13,680 bases of DNA, taken from contig CALDKP010000075.1 in assembly GCA_937898535.1 (NCBI GenBank), positions 1 through 13,680 on the forward strand, written 5' to 3'. Numbering within the stretch: the first letter of the stretch is position 1; each line of letters starts with the position of its first letter. The position numbers were made by a program, and so were the translations under genes. The notes under the pieces are model-generated. The model was given only the letters and a program-made list of their open reading frames with translations, searched no databases and was not told where the DNA came from. Positions 8,225 through 13,680 of the stretch are shown one piece after another. The DNA is from an uncultured Sphingomonadales bacterium. GTDB lineage: Bacteria > Pseudomonadota > Alphaproteobacteria > Sphingomonadales > Sphingomonadaceae.

Positions 8225-9727
8225 TCACGCCGTCAAGCCGCGCTGGACGAACTCAGCCACCACCAGCAACGCACAAAGCGCGACAAGGCCTCCAGTCGCG
8301 CTATAAAAGAGTTTCATCTTCTGTTTGCGCTGGATGCGTTCCGCGCCCGTCAGCATTTGCGAAATCGAACCGATAACCGGCAAGCCACTGGCCTTTTCAA
8401 GCTTCGCCGCTGTAGGAAAACTGGTCTGCACATGGCCCAAGGCGAAAGCAGAACCAACGCCGGCCCCAATTCCGACAACCAGTATAGCCGCCAGCAGCAA
8501 TGGCCGATTCGGTACGGCAGGTACGTTTGAGAATGACGGTTCTTTTACCACGCGGAACTGAATGGCATCGGTTTGCGATTCCACCTGACCGCGCAACCTT
8601 ATCTGATCACGGTTGACGAGCAGCTTGTCATATTGCTCTTTCTTGACCGCATAATCGCGTTGGATGCGCTGATATTCGGCAGCAACGCCGGGCTCAGCCG
8701 TCTGCTTTCCGGCGAGTTGCGCCATGTCCGACTGGAGTGCATTTTTACGTGCTTGAAGCGCTGTAACGGCGGCTGCGCGCTCAGCGCGCATCGACTGAAG
8801 CGCGCTGTACGCTGGATTGGGGGATCGATATCCACCAGCCCCTGATGCCCCGCCGCCCTGTGCACTCAGGTTCGCGATCTGGCTTTTGATGCTGAGAACA
8901 TCTGGATGTTGATCCGTAAAACCGCGGGCACGCATGGACGCGAGTTCGCCCTGCGCTTGGGCCAACGCGGTCGGCGCTCCGCCACCCATGGCGGCGCTGT
9001 TCAAAGTTGATGGCGTCCCTGCAAGCTGTCCGTTCAGTGCGGCCAGCGCGCTGCGCGCTTGAATAAGCTGCGAGTCAATCTGGCCAAGTTCAGCGCGCGA
9101 TGCTTCCATCCGCTGCGACACGGAACCGACGCCCGGCAAAAGGCCTAAGTTTTGCGTTTCATATGCAACGCGCTTCGCTTCGGCTTCCTGCAGCTCTTTG
9201 GTGCGGGTCACGATCTGGGCATCAAGGAAGCGTAGCGTCTGGCCCATTTCTTTGCGGTCGCCCGCAATGCTTTCGTCTTCAGCGACATCGATCAGTTTTT
9301 GCACAACATCGCGCGCCAGCTTGCCGCTTGATTGCTTAACCGAAATGGCAAAGAAATCATCTTGCTCGGGCCTCACTTCAATGTCGGCTCGCAATAACTC
9401 AATCTCGGCCGCCATCTCCGCAGGCGTTGCGACAGAGGTGCCAAGTTCCGTTCCGCGAATAACCTTCTCAAGGTTCCCCGATGAAATCAGCGTCTGGCCA
9501 ATTTGCTGGATATTTTTGCGCTGGTCCTGCGGGTCGATGCCCACCTGATCCGACAATAATGTCTGCGTCCGGATCTGAATTTGCGCTTTTGATTCATATT
9601 TGTTGGGGATCATCGCGATGATGAGCCAGCCAACAAGGCAAACCCCCCAAGCCACGGCGAGCGCGAGCCAGCGGCGGTTCCACACGCGGTGGACGGCAAT
9701 CCGGAACTCATCGTAAAGGCTTGTCAT
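8225..9727 (-). CDS. Polysaccharide chain-length determinant, XrtA/PEP-CTERM type (Wzz/Wzc-like, TIGR03007-like)
   Basis: A 500-residue inner-membrane polysaccharide co-polymerase. Transmembrane segment 1 spans about 21-40, followed by the Wzz-type start PNKYESKAQIQIRTQTLL (41-58). The large periplasmic part contains two coiled-coil stretches, about 160-235 and 308-375, separated by a Gly/Ala/Ser-rich loop (about 236-305). The proline-rich element VPAVPNRP (402-409) leads into transmembrane segment 2 (about 409-430). A short cytoplasmic piece holding ASGLPVIGSI (446-455) is followed by a third hydrophobic segment (477-494). There is no kinase domain; that activity is encoded by the next gene. 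ATG 9727 is 35 bases after the export gene stop and has only a weak purine-rich ribosome site, so translation may be lower than that of its neighbours. It should link polymerisation in the periplasm to the export channel. Confidence 0.92.
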   Translation of the reverse strand: MTSLYDEFRIAVHRVWNRRWLALAVAWGVCLVGWLIIAMIPNKYESKAQIQIRTQTLLSDQVGIDPQDQRKNIQQIGQTLISSGNLEKVIRGTELGTSVATPAEMAAEIELLRADIEVRPEQDDFFAISVKQSSGKLARDVVQKLIDVAEDESIAGDRKEMGQTLRFLDAQIVTRTKELQEAEAKRVAYETQNLGLLPGVGSVSQRMEASRAELGQIDSQLIQARSALAALNGQLAGTPSTLNSAAMGGGAPTALAQAQGELASMRARGFTDQHPDVLSIKSQIANLSAQGGGASGAGGYRSPNPAYSALQSMRAERAAAVTALQARKNALQSDMAQLAGKQTAEPGVAAEYQRIQRDYAVKKEQYDKLLVNRDQIRLRGQVESQTDAIQFRVVKEPSFSNVPAVPNRPLLLAAILVVGIGAGVGSAFALGHVQTSFPTAAKLEKASGLPVIGSISQMLTGAERIQRKQKMKLFYSATGGLVALCALLVVAEFVQRGLTA

Positions 9728-9762
9728 AGCAAAATTTGGGCTTTCTGCGTCTTACCGACCGA

Positions 9763-10407
9763 TCAAAACATGCTTTCAGGAATGATGATGACGTCGCCGG
9801 GTTGAAGCAGCACGTTGGCCCGGCTGTCGCCGCGCTTCAGCAAGTCACCCAAACGCAGCGAATATTCCTGTTGGCGGCCAGTGCCCTTATTATGGCGAAT
9901 AAGCCGCGCTTTGTTGCCCGCGGCATATTGGGACAGGCCACCAACCGCGATCATCGCGTCGAGCACGGTCATATTGGCGCGATACGGGATCGATGCGGGC
10001 TTCTCCGTCGCGCCGACAATGCGGACTTGCTGCGACGTGGTTCCAGCAAATTCGTTGACGATCACTGAAACAATCGGGTCGTTGATATATTGTGACAGCT
10101 GAAGCTTTATATCCTGCGCCAGAATCGTCGGTGTTTTGCCAACCGCTGGCATGTCTGTAATCAGCGGTGTCGTTATGCGGCCATCAGGGCGAACTTGCAC
10201 CTTCGCGCCCAACTCCGGGTTGCGCCACACGAATATGGTCAACTGATCGAGCGGGCCGATCATATAATCTTCGCCAGGGCCTTCACGAACCGACACGGTT
10301 GGCGCTTGCGGCAGTTGCGGACCACCGGCAACAGAACCGCAGCCTGTCAATGCAGATGCGCCTACACCGAGCGCAAGCAGCAATCTGATTTTCCCCGATT
10401 TTTGCAT
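9763..10407 (-). CDS. Polysaccharide export lipoprotein, XrtA/PEP-CTERM type (Wza-like, TIGR03027-like)
   Basis: A 214-residue outer-membrane polysaccharide export protein and the first gene of the locus. The N-terminus is a lipoprotein signal: basic MQKSGKIR, a hydrophobic stretch and the lipobox ALTGC with Cys23 as the lipidated residue. The polysaccharide biosynthesis/export domain begins at YMIGPLDQLTIFVW (48-61) and continues through VQVRPDGRITTPLI (70-83). An SLBB-type segment follows: VRIVGATEKPASIPY (128-142), MTVLDAMIAVGGL (146-158), and the terminal block VLLQPGDVIIIPESMF (199-214). I start at ATG 10407, where AAAAAGGA lies seven bases upstream and the signal peptide begins correctly. 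The open frame continues 20 codons upstream but that part is basic, unlike a signal peptide, and is more likely leader. At 214 residues it is shorter than enterobacterial Wza, as is normal in this subfamily. Confidence 0.93.
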   Translation of the reverse strand: MQKSGKIRLLLALGVGASALTGCGSVAGGPQLPQAPTVSVREGPGEDYMIGPLDQLTIFVWRNPELGAKVQVRPDGRITTPLITDMPAVGKTPTILAQDIKLQLSQYINDPIVSVIVNEFAGTTSQQVRIVGATEKPASIPYRANMTVLDAMIAVGGLSQYAAGNKARLIRHNKGTGRQQEYSLRLGDLLKRGDSRANVLLQPGDVIIIPESMF

Positions 10408-10414
10408 CACTTTG

Positions 10415-10422
10415 TCCTTTTT
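10415..10422 (-). promoter_or_regulatory. Ribosome binding site of the export lipoprotein gene
   Basis: AAAAAGGA on the minus strand, seven bases before ATG 10407. It fixes the start at the lipoprotein signal rather than at the upstream in-frame ATG at 10467. Confidence 0.65.
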
Positions 10423-10430
10423 CCGCTGCA

Positions 10431-10464
10431 GCTTTTGAAAGCCTCTGCGCGTCTCACGCAGGGG
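10431..10464 (-). other. Two adjacent small hairpins in the operon leader
   Basis: On the minus strand CCCCTGCG and CGCAGAGG (10442-10464) can form a stem of seven pairs with one mismatch around a seven-base loop. It is followed immediately by GCTTT and AAAGC (10431-10442, loop of two to four bases). Both lie just before the ribosome site of the export gene and could affect its translation or mRNA stability. No riboswitch class is recognised. Confidence 0.35.
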
Positions 10465-10586
10465 CAATCGTCGCAGATTGGACTTTGCTATGGCGAAAAA
10501 GGGTGAACAGACCGTTAGGATTAACCAGTTTTTCTTCGCAAAAACGGCGCAGTCCCGATTCAGGGCAAAATGCCAACTGTCTGTTT

Positions 10587-10616
10587 ATGTAGGATATTTT
10601 ATCTGAACGATTTCAA
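10587..10616 (-). promoter_or_regulatory. Tentative housekeeping promoter for the exopolysaccharide operon
   Basis: On the minus strand, TTGAAA (10611-10616) and CTACAT (10587-10592) are separated by 18 bases, a fair match to alphaproteobacterial -35 and -10 elements. Transcription would begin near 10580, giving a leader of about 170 bases. I saw no good -24/-12 RpoN-type site, although related exosortase loci can be under PrsK/PrsR-RpoN control. The call is weak because such matches are common in AT-rich DNA. Confidence 0.3.
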
Positions 10617-10625
10617 ATCATGATT
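10593..10625. repeat. Cluster of three short inverted repeats, possible operator
   Basis: Read on the plus strand: GATA-TTT-TATC at 10593-10603, GATTT-C-AAATC at 10609-10619 and the perfect palindrome AATCATGATT at 10616-10625, the last two overlapping. They lie within and next to the tentative -35/-10 region of the operon, which is where a repressor or activator would bind. No regulator family is recognisable from the repeats. Confidence 0.4.
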
Positions 10626-10714
10626 AACGCAAGAAAAACGTCCTAGTAGGCCTCAAAAAGTCGCACCTTACGATGCCAAATGTGTCGCTGCACACGCGGC
10701 CGAACGTGCGCGCG

Positions 10715-11248
10715 TTAAAACAATCGGTCTTGTGCGCGCTCCTTATCCAGCAAGGCCTGTTTCCGTTCGAGGCCATATGCAAAACCACCAAGCGAACCAT
10801 CGCTGCGGATCACCCGGTGGCAGGGGATGAGAACAGCAACGTTATTCGCGCCATTGGCACTTCCCGCCGCACGCACGGCATTGGGGGTGCCGACCGCAGC
10901 GGCGATTTCGGCGTAGGTCCGGGTTTCACCCGCTGGGATGCGCTTCAGCTCGTTCCAGACGGCCTGTTGAAATGCGGTGCCGCCCACATCCAGCGGCAAG
11001 TCCGGCATGTGTGCAGGATTCTCAACGGCAGCAATGGCACCTGTTACCAGATGCGCGAGCGCACTGCCCCCGGCAATGATATCTGCATTCGGGAACCGGC
11101 GTTGCAGCACGGCTGCATCTTCATCAAACGACAGGCGGCAGATGCCTTTATCGGTCGCGGCAAGAAGCATCTTGCCCAATGCGGTGTCAACCACCGCCCA
11201 GCGGATTTCGACCCCTGCCCCACCATTTTTCCATGCGCTTGGTGTCAT
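10715..11248 (-). CDS. ogt: Methylated-DNA--protein-cysteine methyltransferase, Ada-derived
   Basis: A suicide DNA repair enzyme of 177 residues that transfers the alkyl group from O6-alkylguanine to its own cysteine. The active site IPCHRV (141-146, acceptor Cys143) is intact. So are the DNA-binding helix region RTYAEIAAAVGTPNAVRAAGSANGAN (110-135), including the arginine-finger segment AVRAAGSANGAN, and the C-terminal GSLGGFAYGLERKQALL (151-167). The N-terminus MTPSAWKNGGAGVEIRWAVV closely resembles the linker joining the AraC-type helix-turn-helix to the methyltransferase domain of Ada proteins, so this seems to be an Ada descendant without its regulatory half. ATG 11248 is preferred because AAAAGGA lies nine bases upstream. 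An in-frame ATG at 11287 would overlap the hydrolase stop and add 13 residues. It lies 26 bases after the hydrolase, so the two are probably co-transcribed. The symbol reflects activity, not proven orthology. Confidence 0.9.
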   Translation of the reverse strand: MTPSAWKNGGAGVEIRWAVVDTALGKMLLAATDKGICRLSFDEDAAVLQRRFPNADIIAGGSALAHLVTGAIAAVENPAHMPDLPLDVGGTAFQQAVWNELKRIPAGETRTYAEIAAAVGTPNAVRAAGSANGANNVAVLIPCHRVIRSDGSLGGFAYGLERKQALLDKERAQDRLF

Positions 11249-11257
11249 GCCCAAATG

Positions 11258-11264
11258 TCCTTTT
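11258..11264 (-). promoter_or_regulatory. Ribosome binding site of the methyltransferase
   Basis: AAAAGGA on the minus strand, nine bases before ATG 11248 and located between the hydrolase stop and that ATG. It supports the shorter 177-residue product. Confidence 0.6.
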
Positions 11265-11274
11265 GCTATCCAGC

Positions 11275-11952
11275 CTAGCCGCCACATGCGCGGAACAACG
11301 CCAAGGTCCGCTCCCGCGCCAGATCGGCGCTTTCTTCATGATAGTCTTTGCGCCGGTCCGAATTGAACCCATGGTTTGCGTCGTACACAAATATCTGCGC
11401 GGTGGGGTGCGCCTTGTCGATAAGTGCCTCAACACCCTCCATCGGGATGCCGTGGTCATATCTGCCGAAATGCGCGATTGTGGCGCATTTGGGCGTCTGG
11501 TCTGCATAGATTGTCGGCACAAGACTGCCATAATAGCAACTGGCGGCCGCAAGATCATCGCTGATGCCCGCAAGTGCCCAAGCGACCGACCCACCATAGC
11601 AATAGCCAGTGATGAAAACGGGGCCTTTGTCCTTCAACGCATCAATGCATACCAGCGCATCATCCAACGATTGTGCAAATGGATGAAGATCGCGCGCCAG
11701 TTCGACCGCGCGGTTATAATCGGGGCCGGTATAGGCGGCCTCAAAACCGGGATGCTCGCGATCAAAGATAGCCGGTGACAACACTTCATACCCATCTGCG
11801 GCATATTCGTCGCAAAGCTCTCGAATATGGTCCGTTACGCCAAAGATTTCCTGCACGAGCACTAGGCCACCGCGCCGCGCACCATCTGGTACAGCGTGGT
11901 AGACGGCAATTTCCGCGCCGTCCGACATTGCCATCCGAATCATTTCACCCAT
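11275..11952 (-). CDS. Dienelactone hydrolase family protein
   Basis: A 225-residue alpha/beta hydrolase of the dienelactone hydrolase (carboxymethylenebutenolidase) family, predicted cytoplasmic with no signal peptide. The family triad is visible: nucleophile Cys118 in GYCYGGS, Asp166 in FGRYDHGIP and His194 in DANHGFNSD. The Glu of the resting-state ion pair is also present (Glu35 in VLVQEIFGVTDHIRE). Family members hydrolyse dienelactone in chlorocatechol breakdown, but many homologues act on other lactones or esters. No catechol-degradation gene is nearby, so the substrate is unknown. ATG 11952 is preceded by GAGAGGAG with about seven bases spacing. The gene is divergent from atpH and probably heads a two-gene unit with the methyltransferase. 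The full catalytic set argues for an active enzyme. Confidence 0.92.
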   Translation of the reverse strand: MGEMIRMAMSDGAEIAVYHAVPDGARRGGLVLVQEIFGVTDHIRELCDEYAADGYEVLSPAIFDREHPGFEAAYTGPDYNRAVELARDLHPFAQSLDDALVCIDALKDKGPVFITGYCYGGSVAWALAGISDDLAAASCYYGSLVPTIYADQTPKCATIAHFGRYDHGIPMEGVEALIDKAHPTAQIFVYDANHGFNSDRRKDYHEESADLARERTLALFRACGG

Positions 11953-12083
11953 CTCGGTCTCCTCTCATGCCGCATTTCACGTGTTTTCGATTGCCGTGCA
12001 ACGCCCGTTTGCACCACCAGAACAAGTTTGTGACGGCAACAGTATGCAATGAACTGAATTCCCAATCTTGCATCGCAACAAAA

Positions 12084-12119
12084 GCCCTGCTAGGCGCGCG
12101 GCGACGCTAGAGACAGGGC
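12084..12119 (-). terminator. Strong hairpin with a T-tract on the minus strand, terminator-like
   Basis: GCCCTG (12084-12089) pairs with CAGGGC (12114-12119), and CTAGGCG (12090-12096) pairs with CGCTAG (12105-12110) with one bulged G and an AGA bulge, giving about 12 GC-rich pairs around an eight-base loop. Read on the minus strand, the stem is followed by TTTTGTT, as in an intrinsic terminator. Read on the plus strand there is no T-run, so it would instead sit in or near the atpH leader. Confidence 0.5.
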
Positions 12120-12160
12120 AACCTTTCGGCTGGTTCAGCAAATACATCAGTTGTACATTT

Positions 12161-12165
12161 AAGGA
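12161..12165 (+). promoter_or_regulatory. Ribosome binding site deciding the GTG start of atpH
   Basis: AAGGA lies nine bases before GTG 12175. It supports the non-ATG start and a protein of the normal length. Confidence 0.65.
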
Positions 12166-12174
12166 CTTCAACGC

Positions 12175-12741
12175 GTGGATAATTCCGGCGGCACAAGCGC
12201 TAATATACAAGCCAGTCTATCTGGCCGTTACGCGACGGCATTGTTCGAGCTGGCACGTGATGCCAACTCCATCAACGCCGTTGAGAAAAGCCTTACGTCG
12301 GTCGCCAAAGCTGTGAACGAATCGGCAGACCTTAAGTCGCTGACCACCAACCCAGTTTTGACGCGGACGGACGCGAAAAAAGCAATCGCTGCTGTTGCCA
12401 AGGCAATGAAGCTGGATGTTTTGACGACCAAGACCTTGGGCGTGCTTGCCGATAACCGCCGGCTAAGCGAAACCGCATCAGTCGCACGGGCATTCTCGTC
12501 ACTTGCGGCTGCCCATCGCGGCGAAGTCACCGCCGAAGTTACTTCAGCGCACGCTTTGAGTGCAGCGCAGATGAAGACGCTTTCCGCAAATCTTAAGGCA
12601 CGCGTCGGCAGCGACGTCGCCATCCAAACCAAAGTCGATCCATCCATATTGGGTGGCCTGACTGTCCGCATCGGCAGCCAGATGATCGACACTTCTATTA
12701 AAACCCGTTTGAACACCCTCGCTAACGCGATGAAAGGCTAA
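12175..12741 (+). CDS. atpH: F1Fo ATP synthase delta subunit (OSCP-like)
   Basis: The delta subunit sits on top of the F1 head and ties it to the peripheral stalk of ATP synthase at the cytoplasmic face of the inner membrane. The 188-residue product is slightly longer than usual (about 175-185). Family landmarks are SLSGRYATALFELA (15-28) at the N-terminal helical domain, a middle part with LGVLADNRRLS, and the C-terminal signature DPSILGGLTVRIGSQMIDTSIKTRL, which is highly conserved in delta/OSCP proteins. It starts with GTG behind AAGGA. atpA follows after eight bases, matching the alphaproteobacterial order atpHAGDC, in which the Fo genes are in a separate cluster. It is the first gene of the operon here. 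No abnormality was seen. Confidence 0.96.
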   Translation: MDNSGGTSANIQASLSGRYATALFELARDANSINAVEKSLTSVAKAVNESADLKSLTTNPVLTRTDAKKAIAAVAKAMKLDVLTTKTLGVLADNRRLSETASVARAFSSLAAAHRGEVTAEVTSAHALSAAQMKTLSANLKARVGSDVAIQTKVDPSILGGLTVRIGSQMIDTSIKTRLNTLANAMKG

Positions 12742-12749
12742 GTAGCAAA

Positions 12750-13680
12750 ATGGATATCCGCGCCGCAGAAATTTCCAAGGTCATTAAGGACCAGATCGCC
12801 AATTTCGGCACCGAAGCTCAGGTTTCGGAAGTCGGTAGCGTTCTGTCAGTTGGTGACGGTATCGCCCGTATTCACGGCCTCGACAATGTTCAGGCTGGTG
12901 AAATGGTCGAGTTCGCTAACGGTATTCAGGGCATGGCCTTGAACCTTGAAGCGGACAATGTCGGTGTCGTTATTTTCGGAACCGACAGCGAAATTCGTGA
13001 AGGCGACGTTGTAAAGCGTACCGGCACCATCGTTGACGTTCCTGTCGGCAAGGAACTGCTTGGCCGCGTCGTTGACGGCCTTGGCAACCCAATTGATGGC
13101 AAGGGCCCGCTCAAGACCACACAGCGCAGCCGCGTTGAAGTCAAAGCGCCCGGCATCATCCCACGTCAATCGGTTTCGGAACCTGTTCAGACTGGCCTCA
13201 AGGCGCTCGACGCCCTCGTTCCTGTTGGCCGTGGCCAGCGCGAATTGATCATCGGTGACCGTCAGACCGGTAAGACCGCTGTCGCCATCGACACTTTCAT
13301 CAACCAGAAGGAAGTGAACAAGGGCACTGACGAATCGAAGAAGCTTTACTGCATCTACGTTGCCGTTGGTCAGAAGCGTTCGACCGTTGCGCAAATCGTT
13401 CGTGCATTGGAAGAGCAAGGCGCGATGGAATATTCGATCGTTGTTGCTGCAACCGCTTCGGAGCCTGCACCGCTTCAGTATCTCGCGCCTTACACCGGCG
13501 TTGCGATGGGTGAATTCTTCCGCGACAACGGCATGCACGCCGTCATCGTATATGACGATTTGTCGAAGCAGGCTGTTGCCTATCGTCAGATGTCGCTTCT
13601 TCTGCGTCGTCCTCCAGGCCGCGAAGCCTACCCTGGCGACGTGTTCTATCTCCACAGCCGCTTGCTTGAGCGCGCTGCAA
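12750..13680 (+). CDS. atpA: F1Fo ATP synthase alpha subunit, 3' end outside window
   Basis: The non-catalytic nucleotide-binding alpha subunit of the F1 hexamer. I read 310 codons without a stop from ATG 12750 to the window edge. The N-terminus MDIRAAEISKVIKDQI matches the family. The beta-barrel domain contains VLSVGDGIARIHGL, and the P-loop GDRQTGKT is at residues 169-176, the same numbering as E. coli alpha. Downstream are VAVGQKRSTVAQIV and the block YDDLSKQAVAYRQMSLLLRRPPGREAYPGDVFYLHSRLLERAA. The rest of the nucleotide-binding domain and the C-terminal helical domain lie beyond the window. It follows atpH by eight bases and is certainly co-transcribed with it. The remaining atpG, atpD and atpC are expected to the right. 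Confidence 0.98.
   Translation, partial: MDIRAAEISKVIKDQIANFGTEAQVSEVGSVLSVGDGIARIHGLDNVQAGEMVEFANGIQGMALNLEADNVGVVIFGTDSEIREGDVVKRTGTIVDVPVGKELLGRVVDGLGNPIDGKGPLKTTQRSRVEVKAPGIIPRQSVSEPVQTGLKALDALVPVGRGQRELIIGDRQTGKTAVAIDTFINQKEVNKGTDESKKLYCIYVAVGQKRSTVAQIVRALEEQGAMEYSIVVAATASEPAPLQYLAPYTGVAMGEFFRDNGMHAVIVYDDLSKQAVAYRQMSLLLRRPPGREAYPGDVFYLHSRLLERAA

Larger units (their letters stand above)
10408..10714. other. Non-coding control region upstream of the exopolysaccharide operon
   Basis: A 307-base stretch with no convincing gene on either strand. It is visibly more AT-rich than its surroundings, especially 10500-10650. On the minus strand it must hold the promoter and leader of the operon that begins at 10407, and the 3' end of the methyltransferase transcript. 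I see a tentative promoter (10587-10616), a cluster of inverted repeats (10593-10625), a smaller GTTA/TAAC repeat at 10514-10525, and two leader hairpins (10431-10464). No good intrinsic terminator follows the methyltransferase: the only stem-loop just after its stop, near 10690-10710, is imperfect and lacks a T-tract, so read-through into the operon is possible. Confidence 0.6.
11953..12174. other. Divergent intergenic region between the hydrolase and atpH
   Basis: It must contain the outward promoters for the hydrolase (minus) and the ATP synthase operon (plus). The best plus-strand candidate is TTGCAT (12068-12073) with TAGGCG (12091-12096) at 17 bases, a poor -10 element that overlaps a strong hairpin. 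No convincing minus-strand promoter was found. Confidence 0.45.

Noticed and set aside
10408..10467. Upstream ATG at 10467 for the export lipoprotein gene.
   Set aside because: The extra residues are strongly basic and would bury the lipoprotein signal. ATG 10407 has a good ribosome site and a proper lipobox distance.
10565..10580. Possible RpoN -24/-12 promoter (TTGGCATTTTGCCC on the minus strand).
   Set aside because: Only six bases separate the GG and GC pairs instead of the required ten, so it cannot be a normal RpoN site.
10690..10714. Stem-loop just after the methyltransferase stop as a terminator.
   Set aside because: The stem is imperfect and no T-tract follows it directly.
12846..13655. 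Long open frame of 269 codons on the minus strand, opposite atpA.
   Set aside because: It is exactly antisense to highly conserved atpA codons, has no recognisable domain and no ribosome site. Long antisense frames opposite conserved genes arise from codon bias.
1..13680. CRISPR arrays, insertion sequences, tRNA or rRNA genes.
   Set aside because: No regularly spaced repeats, transposase motifs, terminal inverted repeats or tRNA-like folds were seen on reading through both strands.

Overview
The window looks like a chromosomal segment from an alphaproteobacterium, most likely a member of the Sphingomonadales. The evidence is the gene content and order of an exosortase A (XrtA, PEP-CTERM) exopolysaccharide locus beside the F1Fo ATP synthase operon (atpH-atpA), together with moderately high GC and GTG starts. 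No species can be named from the sequence alone. Family names below rest on recalled motifs and gene order, because no database search was run.

Positions 1-10407, minus strand: nine tightly packed genes read right to left. They are a polysaccharide export lipoprotein (Wza-like), a chain-length determinant (Wzz/Wzc-like), a tyrosine autokinase, a signal-peptide-bearing outer-membrane beta-barrel protein of unknown function, an XrtA-type secretion ATPase, a polysaccharide deacetylase, a FemAB-like acyltransferase, a glycosyltransferase, and exosortase A fused to an EpsI domain. The last is cut by the left window edge. Four junctions are ATGA stop/start overlaps and the others are gaps of 13-35 bases, so this is probably one operon. 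It would assemble, modify and export an extracellular polysaccharide across both membranes, and sort PEP-CTERM-tagged proteins to the surface. No PEP-CTERM substrate and no PrsK/PrsR-type regulator is visible here.

Positions 10408-10714: a 307-base non-coding stretch upstream of the operon. It contains a tentative promoter, a cluster of overlapping inverted repeats and a leader with two small hairpins.

Positions 10715-11952, minus strand: a two-gene unit of a dienelactone hydrolase family protein and an O6-methylguanine-DNA methyltransferase. The N-terminus of the methyltransferase looks like the linker of an Ada protein that has lost its regulatory domains.

Positions 11953-12174: a divergent intergenic region with a strong hairpin whose T-tract lies on the minus-strand side. 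Positions 12175-13680, plus strand: atpH (delta) and the first 310 codons of atpA (alpha), cut by the right edge.

Nothing in the window is clearly a new system. The least understood parts are the dedicated beta-barrel protein, the control region of the operon, a homopolymer-dependent alternative C-terminus on the ATPase, and the Ada-derived repair gene.
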